A program made the translations under genes and the position numbers. Below, piece after piece: positions 29,138 to 36,269 of a DNA stretch of 64,000 nucleotides; position 1 is the stretch's first letter; each line of letters starts with the position of its first letter. Where the stretch lies: assembly GCA_003105015.1 (NCBI GenBank), contig PQAF01000003.1, positions 218,884 to 282,883 on the forward strand, read 5' to 3'. This DNA comes from Rhodocyclales bacterium. GTDB lineage: Bacteria > Pseudomonadota > Gammaproteobacteria > Burkholderiales > Rhodocyclaceae. The notes under the pieces were generated by a model. That model made no database searches. It saw nothing but the letters and a program-made list of their open reading frames with translations, and was not told the origin of the DNA.

Positions 29138-29162
29138 AAAAGTCAGTCCCCACGACACGGCG
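29138..29162 (+). repeat. 25-bp dispersed repeat, copy G
   Basis: AAAAGTCAGTC, N8, ACGGCG, beginning two bases after the korB stop; close to consensus. Confidence 0.8.
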
Positions 29163-29191
29163 AAAAAGAGCGTTCCCTCGCCCCGCTTGCG

Positions 29192-29277
29192 GGGGCGAAG
29201 GCGGGGTTTCGCGAAGCATGCTTCGCGCCGACTGAGCCGGCCGGCTGTGTAAAGCCGGCCGTGGGCGCGGAGCGGGG
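29192..29277. repeat. 86-bp repeat flanking relA, left copy
   Basis: It contains the 18-bp perfect palindrome CGCGAAGCATGCTTCGCG and a second stem, GCCGGCTGTGTAAAGCCGGC, ending with GCGCGGAGCGGGG. An almost identical copy in the same orientation follows relA at 31541-31626. It sits between korB and relA and may also end korB transcription. Confidence 0.85.
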
Positions 29278-29337
29278 CCGGGGAGAGGGGCGCTTTTTCG
29301 GCGATAATCCGCCCATCGGCCTTATCCCTTTTCCAAC

Positions 29338-31518
29338 GTGGTCTCCGTCACCCATTCCATCGCCCAGGCCGGCGCCGAGGACGCGCAGTTCGACCTCCTC
29401 GCCGAGGGCCTGCCGCCCGAGGCGCGCGCGCAGCTCGTGCAGGCGGCCGATTTCGCCCGCGGGCTGTATGGCGAGCAGTGTCTCGGCACCGGCGAGCCGG
29501 CCTGGCAGCACGCCCTCGGCATGGCGCTGGTGGCGGCCTCGCTGCGGCTCGACCTCGACACGCGCCTGGCGGCGCTGCTCTTCGCCAGTTCCGATTTCCT
29601 CGAGGACGCCGCCGAGAAGCTGACGACGCAATTCGGCGCGCCGGTGGCGGAACTGGTCGGCGGCCTCAGCCGGCTGAAGGGCCTGCAGCTGGTGACCGGC
29701 AGGAACGAGCGCGCGCAGAGCGTCAAGGCGCAGGCCGAGGTGCTGCGCAAGATGCTGCTGGCGATGTCGGAGGACATCCGCGTCGTGCTGCTGCGCCTGG
29801 CCAGCCGCACGCAGACCCTGCGCCACCTCGCCGAGCACCCCGATGCCGAACGCGCCGACGTGGCGCGCGAGAGCCTCGACATCTACGCGCCGCTCGCCAA
29901 CCGCATCGGCGTCTGGCATTTGAAGTGGGAGCTGGAGGACCTCGCCTTCCGCTTCCTCGAGCCGGACACCTACAAGCGCATCGCGAAGATGCTCGACGAG
30001 CGCCGCGTCGAGCGCGAGCAGTTCATCGAGGAGGCCATCGCCCGCCTGCAGTCCGAGCTGGCCGCGGCCGGCATTCGGGCCGAGGTGGTCGGCCGGCCCA
30101 AGCACATCTACAGCATCTACAGCAAGATGAAGTCGAAGAACATCGACTTCGCCGAGGTCTACGACGTGCGCGCGCTGCGCGTGCTGGTCGACGAGGTGCG
30201 CGACTGCTACACGGTGCTCGGCATCGTGCACCACATCTGGCAGCCGATCCCCAAGGAGTTCGACGACTACATCGCGCACCCGAAGGGCAACGACTACCGC
30301 TCGCTGCACACCGCGGTGATCGGCCCCGGCGGGCGTGCGCTGGAGGTGCAGATCCGCACCCACGAGATGCACCAGCACGCCGAGCTGGGCGTCGCCGCGC
30401 ACTGGCGCTACAAGGAGAAGACCGGCTCCGACGCGCGCTACGACGACAAGATCGCCTGGCTGCGCCAGCTGCTGTCGTGGCGCGACGAGATCAGCGACTC
30501 CTCCGAGTGGGTGCGCCAGTTCAAGCGCGCCGCCCTCGACGACACCCTCTACGTGCTGACGCCGCAGGGCCGCGTCATCGACCTGGCGCGCGGCGCGACG
30601 CCGGTGGACTTCGCCTACCGCCTGCACACCGACCTCGGCCACCGCTGCCGTGGCGCCAAGGTGAACGGCGCGCTGGTGCCGCTCAACACGCCGCTGGAGA
30701 ACGGCCAGACCGTCGAGATCGTCACCGTCAAGCAGGGCGGGCCCTCGCGCGACTGGCTGCAGCCGGAGCAGGGCTACCTCGCCACCTCGCGCGCCAAATC
30801 CAAGGTGCGGCAGTGGTTCGCCGCGCAGGAAGAGGCCGAGATGCTGGCGCAGGGCCGTCAGATCGTTACGCGCGAGCTGCAGCGGGAAGGACAGACCGGC
30901 GCCAAGCTCGACGATCTGGCGCACAAGCTCGGCTTCGCCAACGCCGATGCGCTCTACCTGGCGGCGGCGAGGAACGAGGTCGGCCAGCGCCAGCTGCAGA
31001 CGGCCCTGCGCGGCGCGCCGGAAGAGGCGCCGGCCGAGCCCGTCATCCAGACCCGGCGCAGCAAGGCGGGGAGTTCAAGCAGCCGCGTGCTGATCGTCGG
31101 CGTCGACAAGCTGCTCACCCAGCTCGGCCGCTGCTGCAAGCCGGCGCCGCCCGATGCCATCGCCGGCTTCGTCACGCGCGGCAAGGGCGTCTCCATCCAC
31201 CGCCTGGAGTGCACCAACTTCCGCAACATCAGCGCGCGCAATCCCGAGCGCGTCATCAGCGCCGAGTGGGGCGGCGGCGCGGATGCGCTCTATCCGACGG
31301 ACATCGTCGTCGAGGCGCAGGACCGCCAGGGCCTGCTGCGTGACATCTCCGAAGTGCTCTCGCGCGAGAAGATCAACGTCACGGCGGTGAAGACCCAGTC
31401 GAAGCAGGGCGCCGCCCGCATGGGCTTCACCATCGAGGTGAGCGGCGTGGCGCAGCTGCAGCGTGCGCTGAAGCTGATCGGCGACATCGGCGGCGTGCAA
31501 CGCGCCAGCCGGAGTTGA
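29338..31518 (+). CDS. relA: RelA-type (p)ppGpp synthetase
   Basis: 726-aa stringent-response enzyme starting with GTG. An HD domain (about 45-190) is degenerate: the hydrolase HDxxED is replaced around ASSDFLEDA, so hydrolase activity is not expected. The synthetase domain (about 245-350) has RPKHIYSIYSKMK and the EFDDYIA form (ExDD) typical of monofunctional RelA. TGS (about 395-460) and C-terminal ACT (from about 650) domains follow, with CCKPAPPD between them. No ribosome site is clear. The gene is bracketed by two copies of the same 86-bp repeat. Confidence 0.92.
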   Translation: MVSVTHSIAQAGAEDAQFDLLAEGLPPEARAQLVQAADFARGLYGEQCLGTGEPAWQHALGMALVAASLRLDLDTRLAALLFASSDFLEDAAEKLTTQFGAPVAELVGGLSRLKGLQLVTGRNERAQSVKAQAEVLRKMLLAMSEDIRVVLLRLASRTQTLRHLAEHPDAERADVARESLDIYAPLANRIGVWHLKWELEDLAFRFLEPDTYKRIAKMLDERRVEREQFIEEAIARLQSELAAAGIRAEVVGRPKHIYSIYSKMKSKNIDFAEVYDVRALRVLVDEVRDCYTVLGIVHHIWQPIPKEFDDYIAHPKGNDYRSLHTAVIGPGGRALEVQIRTHEMHQHAELGVAAHWRYKEKTGSDARYDDKIAWLRQLLSWRDEISDSSEWVRQFKRAALDDTLYVLTPQGRVIDLARGATPVDFAYRLHTDLGHRCRGAKVNGALVPLNTPLENGQTVEIVTVKQGGPSRDWLQPEQGYLATSRAKSKVRQWFAAQEEAEMLAQGRQIVTRELQREGQTGAKLDDLAHKLGFANADALYLAAARNEVGQRQLQTALRGAPEEAPAEPVIQTRRSKAGSSSSRVLIVGVDKLLTQLGRCCKPAPPDAIAGFVTRGKGVSIHRLECTNFRNISARNPERVISAEWGGGADALYPTDIVVEAQDRQGLLRDISEVLSREKINVTAVKTQSKQGAARMGFTIEVSGVAQLQRALKLIGDIGGVQRASRS

Positions 31519-31540
31519 CCTTCACCACTCTCCCGTGAGT

Positions 31541-31626
31541 GGGGCGAAGGCGGGGTTTCGCGAAGCATGCTTCGCGCCGCCTGAGCCGGCCGGCTGTGCA
31601 AAGCCGGCCGTGGGGCGCGGAGCGGG
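31541..31626. repeat. 86-bp repeat flanking relA, right copy
   Basis: Same orientation and nearly the same sequence as 29192-29277, including the CGCGAAGCATGCTTCGCG palindrome. It starts 22 bp after the relA stop and is followed 28 bp later by dispersed-repeat copy H. Confidence 0.85.
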
Positions 31627-31653
31627 GACAGGGGGAGAGGGCAGGCCTGCGGG

Positions 31654-31678
31654 AAAAGTCAGTCTCGGTGGTACGGCG
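31654..31678 (+). repeat. 25-bp dispersed repeat, copy H
   Basis: AAAAGTCAGTC, N8, ACGGCG between relA and the convergent periplasmic protein gene. Confidence 0.75.
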
Positions 31679-31699
31679 ACTTCTATCCATGCCGCCTTT

Positions 31700-32410
31700 T
31701 CACATGAGACTTTTCAGTCGCTCCTTTACTTCTTCGTCAAGGATGGTGATCTCCGGGCTGGTGATGACGCCAACAGTAAGTGCATCCAGTCCTTCGATCA
31801 GCGCACACTTGAATTTTCCATCCGGCTGTTTAAGACACTCCTGCATGCCACGAGATTGGCCGGGGAAGCGTGTTGGGTGTTGGGCAAAGATAAAGTCTTC
31901 AGGATTCTTTGTGTAGACCGTTCTCTCCATTAGTTCTTTCGGATACTTTCCGTTGGTCATTGTCTCGATGAAATAAGAGATTTGCGGTCCCAGCTGTGTC
32001 ATGGCCTCTTTCGTCTTCCGACTATGCGCACCATGCAGACCGACGAAAGTGGTGCGGATTGGTTGGGCGTCGCTATAAGTGCGCTTTACTCCTCCTAAAA
32101 AAATCAACCCACACGCGGATTGGCAGAGCCCGGAAATTGTTGTGTCTACGCCGCTCTCCCTGATTCGCTCGCCGATGCGCAGGGCATTCCAGAGATCTCC
32201 CCTTTTGTTGTTGTGCAGAACGATCAGTTTGACGCGGGACGGATCGAGGCTGTCCTTAACCCTGGCGAGATCGTTATCGACGACCCCGCCGGATAGGATC
32301 AACGTACTGCCGATAAGGGTGAAATCCATCGCAAAGCATGGCAGTGCAACCATGGCGGCGGCGAGCGTCATGAACCGAAAAGCCCGGCGGAACGCATTCT
32401 GTACATTCAT
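31700..32410 (-). CDS. periplasmic ClpP/crotonase-fold protein (COG3904-like), hypothetical
   Basis: 236-aa protein with a Sec signal peptide (about 1-27, cleavage near CFAMD). The core resembles COG3904 predicted periplasmic proteins: SGLCQSACGLIFLGG (about 94-108) is the place where serine-protease-like ClpP-fold proteins have their Ser. Here the motif reads QSAC, so a Ser is present. The later GLHGAH could supply a histidine. GC content is lower than in neighbouring genes, suggesting transfer. Function unknown. Confidence 0.7.
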   Translation of the reverse strand: MNVQNAFRRAFRFMTLAAAMVALPCFAMDFTLIGSTLILSGGVVDNDLARVKDSLDPSRVKLIVLHNNKRGDLWNALRIGERIRESGVDTTISGLCQSACGLIFLGGVKRTYSDAQPIRTTFVGLHGAHSRKTKEAMTQLGPQISYFIETMTNGKYPKELMERTVYTKNPEDFIFAQHPTRFPGQSRGMQECLKQPDGKFKCALIEGLDALTVGVITSPEITILDEEVKERLKSLM

Positions 32411-32435
32411 AGCCGTTTCGCAGCGACTGACTTTT
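32411..32435 (-). repeat. 25-bp dispersed repeat, copy I
   Basis: Minus-strand copy (AAAAGTCAGTC, N8, ACGGCT) immediately upstream of the start codon of the periplasmic protein gene, where a ribosome site would be expected. Confidence 0.75.
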
Positions 32436-32456
32436 CCATGTTTCTAGTCGCAGCCA

Positions 32457-32864
32457 CTACGCTGCTAGCAGCAGAAACGCCCAATACACCCCGATGCCCA
32501 TTTGCACCGCGAAGGCGCTGAAGCGGAAGGTGACGGCGGCGGGGGAGAGCGAGGCGAGGTGGATCGTCGATTGCACGATGCGCGCGCCGAGGAGGACGAA
32601 GGCGAGCGGGTCGGTCAGCGAAGACTTGTCCGAGACGACGGCGACCAGCATGAGTCCGCCGAAGATGGGCAGGCCTTCGAGGCAGTTGGCATGGGCGCGG
32701 GCCAGCCGCTGCATGAAGGGGGAGAGGTTGGCGTTGTCCGGCCGGAAGCCGTTGGCCGGGACTTCCTTCGTGATCACCATCCTGGAGCGGATGGCTTCCA
32801 TCGCGACGAGGAGGAGCAGGGTCCAGGCGATGAAGCCGGTGAGGGCGGCGAGCGTGGGGGTCAT
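32457..32864 (-). CDS. MAPEG family membrane protein
   Basis: 135-aa protein with four membrane helices. The MAPEG core RLARAHANCLEGLPIF (about 52-67) contains the conserved ERxxxAHxN-like segment with RAHAN. Relatives conjugate glutathione or act on lipid peroxides, and bacterial members are poorly studied. It is solitary; dispersed repeats lie on both sides of it. Confidence 0.85.
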   Translation of the reverse strand: MTPTLAALTGFIAWTLLLLVAMEAIRSRMVITKEVPANGFRPDNANLSPFMQRLARAHANCLEGLPIFGGLMLVAVVSDKSSLTDPLAFVLLGARIVQSTIHLASLSPAAVTFRFSAFAVQMGIGVYWAFLLLAA

Positions 32865-32939
32865 GGGGTCTCCTCTCTTTTCCGGCGCTGGGGCGATTCG
32901 TTGTTCATGCGACGCCGCTGACTGCTTATCTCCTATGGA

Positions 32940-32964
32940 AAAAGTCAGCCCCTGCGATACGGCG
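32940..32964 (+). repeat. 25-bp dispersed repeat, copy J
   Basis: AAAAGTCAGCC, N8, ACGGCG, ending two bases before the brnA stop codon. Confidence 0.75.
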
Positions 32965-32966
32965 GC

Positions 32967-33242
32967 TCAGGCAGGCGTATGCTTCTTGAGCCACTCGCGC
33001 AAGGCGGCGTCGACGCGAGTTTGCCAACCCTCGCCGCTTTCGCGGAAGCGCTCCACGACTTCGCGCGACAGCCGAATGGTGATGCGCTCCTTCGTCGGCG
33101 CCTTTTGCGGGCCGCGCACGCCCAGCTTCTTTCTCAGCGAGGCCGGCAGCACTTCGGCGGCCGGCTTGAATTTCGCCATGTCCTTGGCGGTCAGTTCGCG
33201 GACCTCGCCGTCCGCCTTAATCAAGGGTTTGCGGTTTGCCAT
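32967..33242 (-). CDS. brnA: BrnA-type antitoxin
   Basis: 91-aa antitoxin with a C-terminal ribbon-helix-helix (KERITIRLSREVVERFRESGEGWQ, here cited as residues about 51-74, core ITIRLS) that binds the operon promoter. It overlaps the end of brnT by 26 bp and is translated after it, the standard BrnTA order. Longer in-frame starts upstream lie over brnT and are not needed. Confidence 0.9.
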   Translation of the reverse strand: MANRKPLIKADGEVRELTAKDMAKFKPAAEVLPASLRKKLGVRGPQKAPTKERITIRLSREVVERFRESGEGWQTRVDAALREWLKKHTPA

Positions 33243-33495
33243 ATCGAATTGCCTCTCTTGCATTGGCCTTGCGAAAACTGATGACCCGAATGCCCGTTTC
33301 AGTCTCGGTGAAACACAGCACATGCAGCCTGTACTCCAGATAGCACAGCGCGATGTAGCGCGTTTCGCCATAGGCTTTGCGGGTGTCTGGGAACACCAGC
33401 GCCGTATTGAAATCGACTTCCGCAACCCGCTCGAACGAAAGCTGCCGCTCCCTGATGTTTTTTTCGTTTTTTATCGGGTCGAAGTCGATTTGCAT
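33217..33495 (-). CDS. brnT: BrnT-type ribonuclease toxin
   Basis: 92-aa BrnT with the family opening IDFDPIKNEKNIRERQLSFE and the later ETETGIRVISFRKANARE segment holding the catalytic basic residues. The ATG has no ribosome site and lies where transcription from the predicted promoter should begin, so the mRNA may be leaderless. GC content is lower than average. Confidence 0.92.
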   Translation of the reverse strand: MQIDFDPIKNEKNIRERQLSFERVAEVDFNTALVFPDTRKAYGETRYIALCYLEYRLHVLCFTETETGIRVISFRKANAREAIRYGKPQTLD

Positions 33496-33531
33496 GGGTT
33501 AAATCGTATGCACAAAAAGTGGATGTGTCAA
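33491..33531 (-). promoter_or_regulatory. brnTA promoter and operator
   Basis: On the minus strand, TTGACA (33531-33526), a 17-bp spacer and TACGAT (33508-33503) form a consensus-like promoter. The expected start point is at or one base before the brnT ATG (33495). An inverted repeat TGCAT-N12-ATGCA (33491-33512) covers the -10 and start, a likely BrnA operator. Confidence 0.65.
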
Positions 33532-33560
33532 GTTTTTTGTATGTACAGCGCGAAGGCAAT

Positions 33561-33585
33561 TGCCGTGCCGCGGAGACTGACCTTT
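33561..33585 (-). repeat. 25-bp dispersed repeat, copy K
   Basis: Minus-strand copy with changes (AAAGGTCAGTC, N8, ACGGCA) between brnT and the next gene. Confidence 0.65.
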
Positions 33586-33681
33586 TCCCGGCGGAAGGGT
33601 GGAGCGCGGCCGCTCCGTTCATCGTCGTGTCATCTTGTTTTCCTAAGCTGGGTGTCCGGACATACGGACGAGGTGAATGAG

Positions 33682-34056
33682 ATGACGACGATGCTTGCCG
33701 AGCGGCCCGCCAGGGCTGCCCCGAAATCCCTGATACACGACCGGGTGGAGCGGTTCTCCCGGCTGTTCGACGCGCATCCCGATGCGGTGGTGGTGCGCCG
33801 AGAGGCGCTGGGCGGCAATGTCCTGTGCGCGCTGGAATTCTGCGAGCGGCGCGGCTATCGCCCGCTTGCCTTCTGGCGCGACGACATGGCCGTGGAGGTG
33901 GCGATGACGCCGGCCCAGTACGACGAGTACCTTTCGGCGATGGCCGAGCTGGCTTCGAAGCGGGACGACTGGGGATATCTGCAGACGATCTACTGGAAGG
34001 ACATGGAGCGGCCCGAGGGCTGGTGCTGGATGCACGTCCCGGCGTATTCCGCCTAG
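33682..34056 (+). CDS. hypothetical protein
   Basis: 124-aa soluble protein rich in charged and aromatic residues, without signal peptide or membrane segment. A GAGGTGA ribosome site precedes the ATG. Trp- and Tyr-rich stretches lie in the second half (DDWGYLQTIYWKDMERPEGW). I recognise no family. It is convergent with ppk1, 12 bp apart. The upper half contains ALEFCERRGYRPLAFWRDD, which looks like a folded regulatory or sensor domain, but this is only an impression. Confidence 0.65.
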   Translation: MTTMLAERPARAAPKSLIHDRVERFSRLFDAHPDAVVVRREALGGNVLCALEFCERRGYRPLAFWRDDMAVEVAMTPAQYDEYLSAMAELASKRDDWGYLQTIYWKDMERPEGWCWMHVPAYSA

Positions 34057-34068
34057 CTTTCGGGCGCG

Positions 34069-36180
34069 TCAGTCCTTGGCGGGCGCCGCCGGCAGTTCCG
34101 CCAGCAGCGACTCCTGCGCCGAGAAGCGCTTCTTGCGCGAGCGCTTGCGGCGGTAGGCGCCGTCCCCGTCCATCTCCCAGGCTTGCGTGTTGTCGGCAAG
34201 GCAGGGCATCAGGCCTTCCTTGAGGATGCGGCGCTTGAGCTTCGGTTCCAGCACCGGGAAGCACAGCTCGATGCGGCGGAAGAAGTTGCGTTCCATCCAG
34301 TCGGCGCTGGAGAGGTACATCTTCTGCTCGCCGTCGGCATAGAAGTAGAACACCCGCGTGTGTTCGAGGAAGCGGCCGATGACGGAACGCACGCGGATGT
34401 TGTCGGAGAGCCCTTCGATGCCCGGCCGCAGGGCGCAGGCGCCGCGGACGATGAGGTCGATGGTGACGCCGGCCTGCGAGGCCTCGTAGAGCGCCTCGAT
34501 GATCTCCGGTTCGAGCAGCGCGTTCATCTTGGCGATGATGCGCACGCGCTTGCCGGCGCGGGCGTTGGCGGCTTCATTGCGGATGGCGGCGAGCATGGCG
34601 TCGTGCAGGGTGAACGGCGCCAGCAGCAGGTGGTGGAGCTTGCTCGCCTTGCCGAGGCCGGTGAGCTGCTTGAAGACCTCGTTCACGTCGGCGCACAGCG
34701 CCTCGTTGCAGCTGAGCAGGCCGAAGTCGGTGTACAGCCTGGCGGTGCGCGGGTGGTAGTTGCCGGTGCCGAGGTGCACGTAGCGGCGCAGGGCGCTGCC
34801 TTTTTCTCCGTCCTCGCGCCGCACCACCATCAGCATCTTGGCGTGGGTCTTGTAGCCGAACACGCCGTACACGACGTGGGCGCCGACCTCCTCCAGGCGC
34901 GAGGCCCAGTTGATGTTGGCCTCCTCGTCGAAGCGCGCCATCAGCTCGACCACCACCGTGACTTCCTTGCCCTGGCGCGCGGCGCGCATCAGCAGCTCCA
35001 TCAGGATGGAGTCGGTGCCGGTGCGGTACACGGTCATCTTGATGGCCACCACCGAAGGATCGTCCACCGCCTGCTCGAGGAACTCGACCACCGGGCTGAA
35101 GGACTGGTAGGGGTGGTGCAGCAGCACGTCCTGCTTGCGGATGCTGGCGAAGACGTCGTAGTTCTTGGCCAGCACCTTGGGCAGGCCGGGCTGGAAGGGC
35201 GGGTACTTCAGGTCGGGCCGGTCGACCAGGTCGGGCACCGCCATGAGGCGCACCAGGTTCACGATGCCCGGCACGCGGTAGAGGTCCTCGTAGCCCAGCG
35301 CGAACTGCTGCAGCAGGAAGTCGGTCATCACCTCCGAGCAGCTGTCGGCGACCTCCAGGCGCACGGCGTCGCCGAAGTGGCGCTGCGGCAGCTCGCCCTG
35401 CAGGGCGAGGCGCAGGTTCTTGATCTCCTCTTCGTCCACCCACAGGTCGCTGTTGCGCGTGACGCGGAACTGGTAGCAGCCGAGCACGTTCATGCCGGAG
35501 AACAGCTCGCCGACGTTGGCGTGCAGCACCGAGGAGAGGAAGACGAAGCCATAGGGCGCGCCGGCGACCGCCGCCGGCAGGCGGATCACCCGCGGCAGCA
35601 CGCGCGGCGCCTGCACGATGGCGGCGCCGGAGCTGCGGCCGAAGGCGTCCTTGCCCTCCAGCTCGATGGCGAAGTTGAGGCTCTTGTTGAGCACGCGCGG
35701 GAAGGGGTGCGCCGGGTCGAGGCCGATCGGCGTGAGCACCGGCATCACCTCGCGGAAGAAGTAGTCGCGGATCCACGCCGTCTGCGCCTCGTTCCAGGTG
35801 CTGCGCTTGAGGAAGCGGATGCCCTGCTTGTCGAGGGCCGGCAGCATGGCGTCGTTGAGCAGGGCGTACTGCTCCTCCACCAGGTTGTGGGCCTGGGCGG
35901 CGACGAGGCGGAAGGCCTCGTGCGGGGTGAGGCCGTCGGGGCCGGGGGCGACGGCGCCGAGCTTGATCTGTTCCTTCAGGCCGGCGACGCGGATCTCGAA
36001 GAATTCGTCGAGGTTGCTGGAGACGATGCAAAGGAAGCGAAGGCGCTCGAGCAGCGGCACGCCGGCGTCGGCGGCCTGGCCGAGGACGCGGCGGTTGAAG
36101 GCGAGCAGCGAGAGTTCCCGGTTGAGGAAATGCTCGGCGGGGAAGCGCTTGGCGCTTGATGCCTTGTTCATTATTTCCAT
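34069..36180 (-). CDS. ppk1: polyphosphate kinase 1
   Basis: 703-aa enzyme that reversibly makes polyphosphate from ATP. The N-terminal domain begins FLNRELSLLAFNRRVL. The catalytic histidine region is THAKMLMVVRRE, with HLGTGNYHPRTARLYTDF following, and the C-terminal domain ends in a basic tail. The start at 36180 (MEIMNKASS) or 36171 is chosen; the frame continues further upstream only across the Pho-box region. It is divergent from ppx, so synthesis and breakdown of polyphosphate share one control region. Confidence 0.96.
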   Translation of the reverse strand: MEIMNKASSAKRFPAEHFLNRELSLLAFNRRVLGQAADAGVPLLERLRFLCIVSSNLDEFFEIRVAGLKEQIKLGAVAPGPDGLTPHEAFRLVAAQAHNLVEEQYALLNDAMLPALDKQGIRFLKRSTWNEAQTAWIRDYFFREVMPVLTPIGLDPAHPFPRVLNKSLNFAIELEGKDAFGRSSGAAIVQAPRVLPRVIRLPAAVAGAPYGFVFLSSVLHANVGELFSGMNVLGCYQFRVTRNSDLWVDEEEIKNLRLALQGELPQRHFGDAVRLEVADSCSEVMTDFLLQQFALGYEDLYRVPGIVNLVRLMAVPDLVDRPDLKYPPFQPGLPKVLAKNYDVFASIRKQDVLLHHPYQSFSPVVEFLEQAVDDPSVVAIKMTVYRTGTDSILMELLMRAARQGKEVTVVVELMARFDEEANINWASRLEEVGAHVVYGVFGYKTHAKMLMVVRREDGEKGSALRRYVHLGTGNYHPRTARLYTDFGLLSCNEALCADVNEVFKQLTGLGKASKLHHLLLAPFTLHDAMLAAIRNEAANARAGKRVRIIAKMNALLEPEIIEALYEASQAGVTIDLIVRGACALRPGIEGLSDNIRVRSVIGRFLEHTRVFYFYADGEQKMYLSSADWMERNFFRRIELCFPVLEPKLKRRILKEGLMPCLADNTQAWEMDGDGAYRRKRSRKKRFSAQESLLAELPAAPAKD

Positions 36181-36217
36181 TGAATCAGGAATTCCTAATA
36201 TGTTCAAGCCGGAGGAT

Positions 36218-36246
36218 ATGACAGGGATGTGACGGCCTTGTGACAG
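36218..36246. promoter_or_regulatory. Pho box (three 11-bp units) between ppk1 and ppx
   Basis: ATGACAG (36218), GTGACGG (36229) and GTGACAG (36240) repeat at exact 11-bp steps. They are the complement of the PhoB half-site CTGTCAT. The array lies in the 89-bp divergent gap and could serve both genes under phosphate starvation. Confidence 0.7.
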
Positions 36247-36269
36247 GGGGCAGGGGGTAAAATCCGGCA

